10,456 bases of DNA, from NCBI GenBank assembly GCA_030044485.1, contig JASHVQ010000072.1, forward strand, positions 1 through 10,456. The letters run 5' to 3'. Every line of letters starts with the position of its first letter. Within the stretch, counting starts at the first letter, position 1. The position numbers were made by a program, and so were the translations under genes. Positions 1 to 5,660 of this stretch are shown one piece after another. The DNA is from Methylovirgula sp. GTDB taxonomy: Bacteria; Pseudomonadota; Alphaproteobacteria; Rhizobiales; Beijerinckiaceae. The notes beneath the pieces were generated by a model. The model did not search any database and was not told the DNA's origin. It was given only the letters and a program-made list of their open reading frames with translations.

Positions 1-839
1 ACGGCGGCGCTGATACGGCGCTTTGGCACAATCGCTTCCCCGAAGAATGGGCGAAGGTGAATCGCGAAGCGATCGAGGAAGCCGGCCGCGGCGAGGATAT
101 CGTCTTTTTCAATCGCTCCGGCTTTACGCAGAGCCCGAAATTCTCGACCTTGTTCTGGCTCGGCGATCAACTGGAGAGTTGGGACCAATATGATGGCTTG
201 AAGAGCGCCATCGTCGGCACGTTGTCGGGCGGCATATCGGGCTTCAGCCTTTTGCACGGCGATATCGGCGGCTACACCACGCTTTCGCTGACTGTCGCCG
301 GGCGAAAAATCCCCATCATCTTTCGTTCAGACGAACTCCTGCAGCGCTGGATGGAATTCGGCGCTTTCACCTGCGTCTTTCGCACCCACGAGGGGCTCGA
401 CACGACGATCGGCGCGCAGGTCGACAGCAGTCCGGCCAACATGGCGCATCTGGCGCGCTTTGCGAAAGTCTACAAAGGCCTCGGCGCCTATCGTAAGGCC
501 TTGGTCGCGGAAGCCGCGCAACACGGCCATCCTCTCGCGCGCCATCTTTTCCTTCATTATCCCGACGATCCGCGCACACACGAGCTGCGTTTTCAGTTCT
601 TGCTGGGGCGCGATCTCCTGGTCGCACCGGTCGTCGACAAGGGCGCCGATTCGGTCCGAGTTTATTTCCCAAAGCGGGATGGCTGGACCAATCTCTGGAG
701 CGGCGAAGAAATTGCGGTGTCGGGCGCGTGGAAAACGGTGCCGGCGCCGCTCGGCAAACCGGCTGTCTTTTTGCGCAAGGACGCGGCCTCGGCAGGTCAG
801 ATCCTTTCAGGATTGAAGTCGGTCGGCGTGCTTCCGTGA
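1..839 (+). CDS. yihQ: GH31 glycosidase, probable alpha-sulfoquinovosidase (3' portion, truncated at left edge)
   Basis: The reading frame is open from the left edge (first whole codon at base 3, reading GGADTALWHNRF), so this is the C-terminal part, about 278 residues, of a protein whose E. coli homologue has about 680. GH31 marks seen are FWLGDQ, whose Asp (bases 165-167) fits the general acid/base, then GDIGGYTT, MRTHEG-like FRTHEG, LFLHYPDDP and LGRDLLVAPV. In E. coli YihQ the acid is Asp472 and a sulfonate-binding Tyr is 508. Here the Tyr at bases 273-275 is also exactly 36 residues after the Asp, which supports sulfoquinovosidase over a generic alpha-glucosidase. The family releases sulfoquinovose from sulfoquinovosyl glycerides. 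The catalytic nucleophile and the Arg/Trp sulfonate contacts would lie upstream of the window and cannot be checked. The 3' end overlaps the convergent aqpS. Confidence 0.8.
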   Translation, partial: GGADTALWHNRFPEEWAKVNREAIEEAGRGEDIVFFNRSGFTQSPKFSTLFWLGDQLESWDQYDGLKSAIVGTLSGGISGFSLLHGDIGGYTTLSLTVAGRKIPIIFRSDELLQRWMEFGAFTCVFRTHEGLDTTIGAQVDSSPANMAHLARFAKVYKGLGAYRKALVAEAAQHGHPLARHLFLHYPDDPRTHELRFQFLLGRDLLVAPVVDKGADSVRVYFPKRDGWTNLWSGEEIAVSGAWKTVPAPLGKPAVFLRKDAASAGQILSGLKSVGVLP

Positions 840-1511
840 TGGCCAGAGCGTCGCGCTGAACGTGACCGCCGCCAGCATACCGGCGGTCTGCGCCAGGATG
901 AAGGCCGGAACTCCGGAGGGCGCAATTCCAGCAAAAGTGTTCGACAGCGCGCGCGCAATCGTTACCGCAGGATTGGCGAAAGATGTCGAGGCCGTGAACC
1001 AATAGGCAGCCGCGATGTAGAGACCAACGGCGTATGGCGTTGCGGCCGGTGTGTGCGCGACGCAGCCGAAAATGGTCAGAAGCAGTCCGAAAGTCGCGAC
1101 AGATTCCGAAAACCATTGTGCGGGACCTGTGCGTAACGTGGTCGAAATCTGCCAGAGCGGCTGTCCGAACATGAGATGCGCGGCCCACGTGCCGAGAACA
1201 GCGCCAACAAGCTGCGCGCCGACATAGGCAAAGCAATCCGGCCAGGGCAGGACGTGCTTTAACGCGGAGGCCAGACTGACGGCCGGATTGAGATGTGCTC
1301 CGGAAATTGGCCCGAAGATTAGAATGAGCACGATCAGGATTGCGCCCGTTGCGAGCGTATTGGCGAGCAACGCCAAGCCGGCATTTCCGCCGGCGAGCTT
1401 AACGCCCATGATGCCGGAGCCAACGATTGCCGCAAGCAAAAAGGCCGTTCCAAGTCCTTCAGCGAGCAGCCGATGCGCGAGCTTTTCGCTCACGTCTTTT
1501 TTGCCGCGCAC
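807..1511 (-). CDS. aqpS: Aquaglyceroporin of the arsenic-operon type (AqpS-like)
   Basis: A 234-residue major intrinsic protein, the usual size, with about six membrane helices and two NPA loops: GAHLNPAVS (Asn75-Ala77) and FANPAVTIAR (Asn180-Ala182). In most aquaporins the second NPA is followed by the selectivity-filter Arg; here it is Val183. From memory, Sinorhizobium meliloti AqpS also has Val at this site. With arsR and arsC upstream in the same operon, the likely role is downhill passage of arsenite across the inner membrane after arsenate reduction. The start is a GTG: the one at 1511 has GAGGG six bases upstream, while an in-frame GTG at 1493 overlaps the arsC stop as GTGA and would give a protein six residues shorter. 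The last 33 bases overlap the GH31 gene on the other strand. The family is certain; the arsenic role rests on context and on Val183. Confidence 0.88.
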   Translation of the reverse strand: MRGKKDVSEKLAHRLLAEGLGTAFLLAAIVGSGIMGVKLAGGNAGLALLANTLATGAILIVLILIFGPISGAHLNPAVSLASALKHVLPWPDCFAYVGAQLVGAVLGTWAAHLMFGQPLWQISTTLRTGPAQWFSESVATFGLLLTIFGCVAHTPAATPYAVGLYIAAAYWFTASTSFANPAVTIARALSNTFAGIAPSGVPAFILAQTAGMLAAVTFSATLWPSRKHADRLQS

Positions 1512-2014
1512 GTCGCGCCCTCGAGATGCCCAATGTCGCGCAGCCGTTGCGCCAGCGACAGTTTGCCGATGGCCGCGAGCGGCAGCGCGAGAAACAGGCT
1601 GATTCGATTACGCATGAACTTGAACGCCTGCACAAAGGCGCGTTCCTTGTCGATGTCGCTGCCTTCAACGGCTGCCGGATCTTCAATACCCCAATGCGCC
1701 GTCATCGGCTGGCCCGGCCATGTCGGGCAGGTTTCGCCTGCAGCGGCATCGCAGACGGTGAACACAAAATCCATGATGGGCGCGCCGGGCTTGGCGAACT
1801 CGTCCCAATTTTTCGAGCGAAAGCCGTCGATCGGATAGCCGTAGGAATCAAGCACCTTGAGCGCGATGGGATTTATTGTCCCTTTCGGGTGGCTACCGGC
1901 CGAATAGGCGTTGAAACGTCCCGCTCCATCCTTCCGCAGTATACCTTCGCCGATGATGGAACGCGCCGAGTTGCCCGTGCACAGAAACAGCACATTGAAT
2001 ATCCGCTCAGTCAT
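1490..2014 (-). CDS. arsC: Arsenate reductase, low-molecular-weight phosphatase type
   Basis: 174 residues. The N-terminus carries the P-loop CTGNSARS (Cys12 to Ser19, the CX5R signature) of LMW-phosphatase-fold arsenate reductases. Two more cysteines follow in VCDAAAGETCP (Cys88 and Cys96), matching in order and spacing the relay Cys82/Cys89 of the thioredoxin-coupled S. aureus enzyme. The DP motif with the catalytic Asp is IEDPAA (Asp112). It would reduce arsenate to arsenite in the cytoplasm. The C-terminal tail after about residue 135 is longer than in the 131-residue staphylococcal enzyme; I believe this is usual in rhizobia. Its ATG overlaps the end of arsR by 8 bases, and its stop overlaps aqpS, which suggests translational coupling. 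Whether thioredoxin or glutaredoxin is the electron donor cannot be read from the sequence. Confidence 0.92.
   Translation of the reverse strand: MTERIFNVLFLCTGNSARSIIGEGILRKDGAGRFNAYSAGSHPKGTINPIALKVLDSYGYPIDGFRSKNWDEFAKPGAPIMDFVFTVCDAAAGETCPTWPGQPMTAHWGIEDPAAVEGSDIDKERAFVQAFKFMRNRISLFLALPLAAIGKLSLAQRLRDIGHLEGATCAAKKT
1518..1522 (-). promoter_or_regulatory. Ribosome binding site for aqpS, GTG start at 1511
   Basis: On the minus strand GAGGG is followed by six bases (GCGACG side of the junction, 1517-1512) and then GTG at 1511. It lies inside the 3' end of arsC, so aqpS could be translated independently of arsC termination. This favours the 1511 start over the GTG at 1493, which has no such motif. 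Confidence 0.55.
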
Positions 2015-2363
2015 GAGCCGAGACTTTCGGCGGGCAGCAAGGCATCAAATCATTGATGACGGGCGCGCAGAGATCGGACCGCCCGCCGCAACAATCCTTG
2101 AGCAGGAACAGAACCAGGTCGCGCAAGCATGGAAGATGGGCGCGGTAGACGATCGAGCGGCTTTGCCGTTCGCCGTCGATCAGGCCGGCACGCGACAGAA
2201 CCGCAAGATGCGCGGACATCGTGTTTTGCGGGACCTGCACAAGCCGGGCGAGTTCGCCGGCCGCAATACCCTCCGGCTCGCGGGAGACCAGGAGCCGGAA
2301 GGTTTCGAGGCGGGTCAGCTGCGCGAGCGCTGCAAACGCCCCTATGGCGTCTATAGAATCCAT
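2007..2363 (-). CDS. arsR: ArsR-family arsenite-responsive repressor
   Basis: 118 residues with a winged-helix ArsR/SmtB fold: an N-terminal AFAALAQLTRLETFRLL helix pair, recognition region around NTMSAHLAVLSRAGLI (47-62) and the wing near GERQSRSIVYR. The enteric CxCxxC metal site in helix 3 is absent. Instead a cysteine cluster lies after the DNA-binding domain: Cys91-Cys92 (KDCCGG) and Cys99, with Cys109-Cys110 near the end. This resembles the C-terminal arsenite site of Acidithiobacillus ferrooxidans ArsR (Cys95, Cys96, Cys102) but has one extra residue in the spacer. It is first in the operon with arsC and aqpS and should repress its own promoter until arsenite binds. The ATG at 2363 fits the family's usual N-terminus, but no ribosome binding site is clear. 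Confidence 0.93.
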   Translation of the reverse strand: MDSIDAIGAFAALAQLTRLETFRLLVSREPEGIAAGELARLVQVPQNTMSAHLAVLSRAGLIDGERQSRSIVYRAHLPCLRDLVLFLLKDCCGGRSDLCAPVINDLMPCCPPKVSAHD

Positions 2364-2385
2364 ATATCCAGAATAGTAGATATAT
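2362..2385. promoter_or_regulatory. Inverted repeat, candidate ArsR operator
   Basis: Perfect 7-base arms ATATATC (2362-2368) and GATATAT (2379-2385) are separated by 10 bases, so arm centres are 17 bases apart, more than one helical turn. The repeat covers the predicted -10 box, part of the spacer and the arsR start codon, so a bound ArsR dimer would block RNA polymerase. ArsR-family operators are usually AT-rich dyads at the promoter. No binding-site consensus was tested here. Confidence 0.5.
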
Positions 2386-2398
2386 CAGGACCAGTCAA
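2370..2398 (-). promoter_or_regulatory. Predicted sigma70-type promoter of the ars operon
   Basis: Read on the minus strand there is TTGACT (2398-2393, five of six to the -35 consensus), a 17-base spacer, and TATTCT (2375-2370, four of six to the -10 consensus). The standard distance places transcription start at about 2363, the A of the arsR ATG. This AT-rich patch stands out from the GC-rich surroundings. Confidence 0.65.
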
Positions 2399-2527
2399 TT
2401 GTGAGGCCGGCTGGAAGGGCGTTTCGCGCTGCGGCGAATTGCGCTCGCGCATCCGCCAAAACTCGCCGACTTTCCTGTTAAAACCGAGGCTTCGCAACCT
2501 GCGCCGCGACTCGATCCAAGCGCCAAG
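2399..2527. other. Divergent intergenic space between the ars promoter and the HAD gene
   Basis: With 2364-2398 this forms the 164-base gap between arsR (leftward) and the HAD gene (rightward). Apart from the ars promoter I see no open frame with coding character. GTTAAAAC near 2477 is a possible -10 region for the HAD gene, but it has no convincing -35 partner, so I do not call a promoter. Confidence 0.4.
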
Positions 2528-3439
2528 ATGAACGCGCCCCATACCAAGCATATGCCCATCCCCCCGCGGTTCATCCGCGGGCTCGGCGAAATCGCCGGGG
2601 ATTACGACCTGATCCTTTGCGACGTCTGGGGCGTGGTCCATAACGGCGTCGTCTATTACCGCGACGCCACCGATGCGCTCGCCCGCTTTCGCGCCCAGGG
2701 CGGCACGGTCATTCTCCTCACCAACGCGCCACGCCCGCGCCAGCGCGTCGGCGCCTTCCTCGAGGGCCTCGGCGTGCCGGGCGAAGCCTATGACGAGATC
2801 GTCAGCGCCGGCGACGTGACCGTTTCACTGATTCTCGAGCGCGGCGATCTTCCGCTCGCGCATATCGGGCCGCCCAACGACATATCGCTCTTTGCCGAAG
2901 CCGAGGCTTTGGCCGGCCGGCCCTTGCGTTTCACGCCGCTTGAAGAGGCCGCCTATGTCGTCGCCATCGGGCTCAACGACGCCGAAAACGAAATGCCGTC
3001 GGATTACGATGCGCGGCTGCGGCTTATGCTGGAGCGCAATGTCGAGTTCATCTGCGCCAATCCGGACATTGTCGTCGAGGTCGGCGACAAGCTCGTCTAT
3101 TGCGCCGGCGCACTGGCCGAGGCCTATGCGCGGATGGGCGGCGGGGTGACGCAGGCGGGCAAACCCTATCCGGCGATCTATGAGCGCGCTTTGGCGCTGG
3201 GCGAGAGACTGCGTGGCGGCGGGCTCGACCGCGCGCGCGTCCTGGCCATAGGGGATTCGGCGCAAACCGACATCAAAGGCGCGCAGGACCAGGGTCTCGC
3301 CACGCTTTTCGTGACCAACGGCATCCATCGCGCCGAATTGCACCCTGGCAATGCGGAACTCGATGCCGCCGCTTTCCGGCAGTTCATCGAAGGCACGGGC
3401 ATAGCGCCGACGGCGGCGATTCCCGAACTTTTCTGGTGA
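2528..3439 (+). CDS. HAD-superfamily class IIA hydrolase, TIGR01459-like
   Basis: 303 residues with the order of motifs of the NagD-like HAD class IIA: motif I DVWGVVHNG (Asp32-Gly40), motif II LLTNAP (Thr65), a cap domain, the motif III Lys in AGKPYPAIYERA (Lys212), and motif IV GDSAQTD (Asp243, Asp248). It should be a cytosolic phosphatase-like protein; the substrate is unknown. In motif I the second catalytic Asp of the usual DxD is Trp34. I recall DVWGV as normal for this alphaproteobacterial group, so this is a family trait rather than a local mutation. Homologues often sit near ribF, which is also true here, though an oppositely oriented cheY-like gene lies between. Starts at Met1 (2528) and Met9 (2552) are both possible; neither has a strong ribosome binding site. 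It ends 14 bases from the convergent receiver gene. Confidence 0.85.
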   Translation: MNAPHTKHMPIPPRFIRGLGEIAGDYDLILCDVWGVVHNGVVYYRDATDALARFRAQGGTVILLTNAPRPRQRVGAFLEGLGVPGEAYDEIVSAGDVTVSLILERGDLPLAHIGPPNDISLFAEAEALAGRPLRFTPLEEAAYVVAIGLNDAENEMPSDYDARLRLMLERNVEFICANPDIVVEVGDKLVYCAGALAEAYARMGGGVTQAGKPYPAIYERALALGERLRGGGLDRARVLAIGDSAQTDIKGAQDQGLATLFVTNGIHRAELHPGNAELDAAAFRQFIEGTGIAPTAAIPELFW

Positions 3440-3453
3440 CCGGTGAGATTGCT

Positions 3454-3846
3454 TCAGGCGGCGACGGGCGAGAAGACCGCGTCGATCTTGGCTTTAAGCG
3501 TGACGGCGTTGAAGGGCTTGACGATGTAGTGATTGACGCCGGCTTTGCGCGCCGCCACGACATTGTCGGTCTTCGATTCGGCGGTGACCATGATGAAGGG
3601 AATGTCCGCCCCGTGCTCGAATTCGCGCACTTTCTGGAGCAATTGAAAGCCGGTCATCGGCTCCATGTTCCAGTCGGAAATGATCAGCCCGTAATGACGC
3701 TTTTGAATCTTTTCCAGCGCTTCGGCGCCGTTGGCGGCCTCGTCGACATTCTCGAAGCCGATTTGCTTCAACAGGTTGCGGATGATCCGGACCATGGTCT
3801 GGTAATCGTCGACGACCAGAATTGGCAGAGAAGGATCGACAATCAT
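3454..3846 (-). CDS. Stand-alone CheY-like response regulator (receiver domain only)
   Basis: 130 residues comprising a single receiver domain with no output domain. The phosphorylation set is complete: acidic pair Asp13-Asp14, phospho-acceptor Asp58 in ISDWNMEPMTG, Thr88 and Lys110 (VKPF). Trp59, Glu90 and Tyr107 match Trp58, Glu89 and Tyr106 of E. coli CheY, so it looks closer to CheY than to receivers cut from larger regulators. No kinase, che or flagellar gene lies in the window, so it is an orphan and its partner and output are unknown. It could act on a flagellar motor or as a phosphorelay intermediate. The ATG at 3846 is supported by GGAG (3856-3853) six bases upstream. It faces the HAD gene tail to tail and is divergent from ribF. 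Confidence 0.9.
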   Translation of the reverse strand: MIVDPSLPILVVDDYQTMVRIIRNLLKQIGFENVDEAANGAEALEKIQKRHYGLIISDWNMEPMTGFQLLQKVREFEHGADIPFIMVTAESKTDNVVAARKAGVNHYIVKPFNAVTLKAKIDAVFSPVAA

Positions 3847-4105
3847 CTATGTCTCCAACCGTAAGCCGAGGAGCGCCTGAACCAATCGGCAGGGTCGCGC
3901 TGCCGCAATTGCCGCAATACTGTCGTACCGTCGGCAGGATTAAACGCAGTCTCGCTTGCGATTCGGTTAATGGAAGCTGCGAGAAACGGGGCGTTCCGCC
4001 CGGTTGCCGGGATGAACCGAACTTCCTATGTTCCGCCGCTCCGGGCGGGGCGCGATCGGCAGGAGGCCCCCTTTCGGCCGCTCTCCCAAGATTTCAGGGG
4101 TTTCT
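3847..4105. other. Intergenic region between divergent cheY-like gene and ribF
   Basis: A 259-base gap if ribF starts at the TTG at 4106. It holds the cheY ribosome binding site, a short hairpin (CGGCAG 3887-3892 pairing with CTGCCG 3900-3905 over a 7-base loop), a 9-base tandem repeat, and the ribF ribosome binding site. Both genes must have promoters here, but I found no pair of boxes good enough to call. I looked for a conserved FMN riboswitch before ribF and did not see one. Confidence 0.45.
3901..3918. repeat. Two tandem copies of TGCCGCAAT
   Basis: TGCCGCAAT occurs twice without a gap (3901-3909 and 3910-3918), about 55-70 bases upstream of the cheY-like start codon. It could be a regulator site read twice on the same helix face or chance; nothing else supports a function. 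Confidence 0.5.
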
Positions 4106-4108
4106 TTG
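4096..4108 (+). promoter_or_regulatory. Ribosome binding site and TTG start of ribF
   Basis: AGGGG (4096-4100) is followed by five bases and TTG at 4106. The only upstream in-frame ATG (4028) has no such motif and adds 26 Arg-rich residues (MFRRSGRGAIGRRPPFGR) with no counterpart in RibF. The TTG start puts GNFDGVHRGH at residue 31, close to its place in E. coli RibF. Confidence 0.6.
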
Positions 4109-5104
4109 ACAAATTCCTGGCGGGAGAAGGAATTTCTCCTCAGCTTAGACCCGCAAGCCCCGCCACCCGGTCTCGAAGGCGCCGTGGTGACGATCGGCAA
4201 TTTCGACGGCGTGCACCGCGGCCATGTCGCCGTCCTGAAACGTGCTCTGGCGATGGCTGCGAAACTGCGGCGGCCCTGCGCCGTGGTGACCTTCGAACCG
4301 CATCCGAGCGATTTCTTCTTTGGCGCCGGGACGATTTTTCGCCTGACGCCCGCCGAAACCAAGGCGGCGGCTTTGGCGCGGCTCGGGATCGACGCGATGA
4401 TCGTCCTGAATTTCGACGCGACGCTTGCGGCGCTTTCGCCCGAGGAATTCGTGCGCGACGTTCTCGTCCGGCGGCTGAAGGTCGGCGGCGTCGTCGTGGG
4501 CTATGATTTTCGCTTCGGCAAAGGCCGGGCGGGAACGCCCGCCTTTCTTGCCGAAGCCGGGGCGCGTTTTGGCTTCTCGGTCGAAATTGTCGAGCAAATC
4601 TCCGCCGATGCGAGCGGCTCGATCGAGCCCGCCTCTTCGACGGCCACGCGCCGCGCGCTCGAAGCGGGCGACGTCGAGCGGGCGAGGCTTCTGCTCGGCC
4701 ATCCTTATTTCGTCGTCGGCGAAGTCGTTCACGGCGAGAAGCGTGGCGCGAAACTCGGCTTTCCGACCGCCAATCTGCGTCTCGATTCGAGCGCGCGCCT
4801 GCGCCAGGGGATCTACGCGGTCGGGGTCACGATCGACGGCGCGCTCTACGGCGGAGTCGCAAGCTTCGGCACGCGGCCGACTTTCGGAGATGGCGCGCCG
4901 CTGCTTGAAGTCTTCGTCTTCGACTTTTCCGGAGATCTTTACGGAAAGACGATTGAAGTCGCCTTCGTCGGCTTCATCCGCGACGAGCAAAAGTTTGGCC
5001 ATCTCGAAGACTTGGTCGCGCAGATGCGGCGCGATGCGGCTGCGGCAAGGAAAATGCTGGCGGAGCGCGCCGGGGCCGGCCGGCAAGAGGCCGGTGCGAC
5101 GTAA
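4106..5104 (+). CDS. ribF: Bifunctional riboflavin kinase / FAD synthetase
   Basis: 332 residues from the TTG start, near the usual 310-330. The N-terminal FMN adenylyltransferase half has the nucleotidyltransferase signature GNFDGVHRGH (31-40), TFEPHPSDFF and VVVGYDFRFGKGRAGT. The C-terminal riboflavin kinase half has GEVVHGEKRGAKLGFPTANL with the PTAN motif (220-223), GIYAVGV, GVASFGTRPTF and EVFVFDFSGDLYGK. It phosphorylates riboflavin to FMN and then makes FAD in the cytoplasm, serving all flavoenzymes. The gene stands alone on its strand here: divergent from the cheY-like gene and ending one base before the end of the convergent regulator gene. The start is the only uncertain point; an ATG at 4028 would give 358 residues. 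Confidence 0.95.
   Translation: MTNSWREKEFLLSLDPQAPPPGLEGAVVTIGNFDGVHRGHVAVLKRALAMAAKLRRPCAVVTFEPHPSDFFFGAGTIFRLTPAETKAAALARLGIDAMIVLNFDATLAALSPEEFVRDVLVRRLKVGGVVVGYDFRFGKGRAGTPAFLAEAGARFGFSVEIVEQISADASGSIEPASSTATRRALEAGDVERARLLLGHPYFVVGEVVHGEKRGAKLGFPTANLRLDSSARLRQGIYAVGVTIDGALYGGVASFGTRPTFGDGAPLLEVFVFDFSGDLYGKTIEVAFVGFIRDEQKFGHLEDLVAQMRRDAAAARKMLAERAGAGRQEAGAT
5076..5094. other. GC-rich hairpin at the convergent ribF/regA-like 3' ends
   Basis: CCGGCC (5076-5081) can pair with GGCCGG (5089-5094) over a 7-base loop, within the last codons of ribF and 12 bases beyond the regulator stop on the other strand. There is no T run on either side, so it is not a standard intrinsic terminator. It may still slow polymerase or protect mRNA ends, or be a by-product of high GC. 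Confidence 0.3.
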
Positions 5105-5105
5105 C

Positions 5106-5660
5106 TCAGTCGACGCGGCGCTTCGATAGCTTGCGCGCCAAGGTGCGCCGATGCATGCCGAGCCGGCGCGCCGCCTCGGAAATGTTGAATTCCGTATCGG
5201 CGAGAGTCTCGTGAATTCGCTCCCATTCCAGGGTTTTGATCGAACTTGGCCGGGCGCTCAAGGCGATATTGCAATCGCCCGCATCGCGTCCGAATGCGGC
5301 CTCGATGTCGTCGGCGTTCGAAGGTTTCGCCAGATAGTGGCAAGCGCCAAGCTTGATCGCCTCGACGGCCGTGGCAATGCTGGCAAAGCCGGTGAGCACG
5401 ACGATCTTCGTCGAAGGGTCGTGCTGATGCAGGATCCTGACGCACTCCAGCCCGGACGGGCCGATGAGCTTCAAGTCGACGATGGCGAATTCCGGCGACA
5501 TGTTCTCGAGCGCCGCCGCCAGGGCGCCGACGCGCTCGCAGACTGCGACCTCGTAGCCGCGGCGTTCGAACGAGCGGCGCAGGGCATAGGAGAACGTCGC
5601 ATCGTCGTCGACGATCAGCAAGCTCGGCTTGTCCACTTGCGAGGGTCTATCCAGCTGCAT
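5106..5660 (-). CDS. regA: RegA/RoxR-type redox response regulator
   Basis: 184 residues. The receiver domain has LLIVDDD (Asp18-Asp20), phospho-acceptor Asp62 in AIVDLKL, Thr90 in VVLTGFASIATAV and Lys112 in YLAKPS, the pattern of the RegA/PrrA/ActR/RoxR group. A short linker leads to a Fis-type helix-turn-helix at about 157-184 (ISEAARRLGMHRRTLARKL). Classic RegA ends with NMHRRTLQRILAKR; the differences here, and the lack of the proline-rich linker, put it nearer RoxR or a divergent paralogue. It would be phosphorylated by the kinase encoded just upstream and regulate redox-responsive genes such as respiratory oxidases. The ATG at 5660 overlaps the kinase gene end by 14 bases; the frame is open further upstream to 5957, but that part lacks receiver-like sequence and lies inside the kinase gene. 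Confidence 0.88.
   Translation of the reverse strand: MQLDRPSQVDKPSLLIVDDDATFSYALRRSFERRGYEVAVCERVGALAAALENMSPEFAIVDLKLIGPSGLECVRILHQHDPSTKIVVLTGFASIATAVEAIKLGACHYLAKPSNADDIEAAFGRDAGDCNIALSARPSSIKTLEWERIHETLADTEFNISEAARRLGMHRRTLARKLSKRRVD

Noticed and set aside
367..1236. A 289-codon open frame on the minus strand across the glycosidase and aqpS genes
   Set aside because: Its composition is Arg/Cys/Ala-rich with no family resemblance, and two real genes already explain the region.
3963..3970. TTAACC on the minus strand, a possible CtrA half-site upstream of the cheY-like gene
   Set aside because: Only the six-base core matches, there is no second half at the right spacing, and it is about 120 bases from the start codon; a chance match is likely.
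3919..4105. Possible FMN riboswitch before ribF
   Set aside because: None of the conserved RFN-element sequence blocks or its multi-stem layout could be recognised.
5071..5105. Bidirectional intrinsic terminator between ribF and the regulator gene
   Set aside because: The hairpin is real as an inverted repeat, but there is no T run on either strand, so I list it only as a hairpin.
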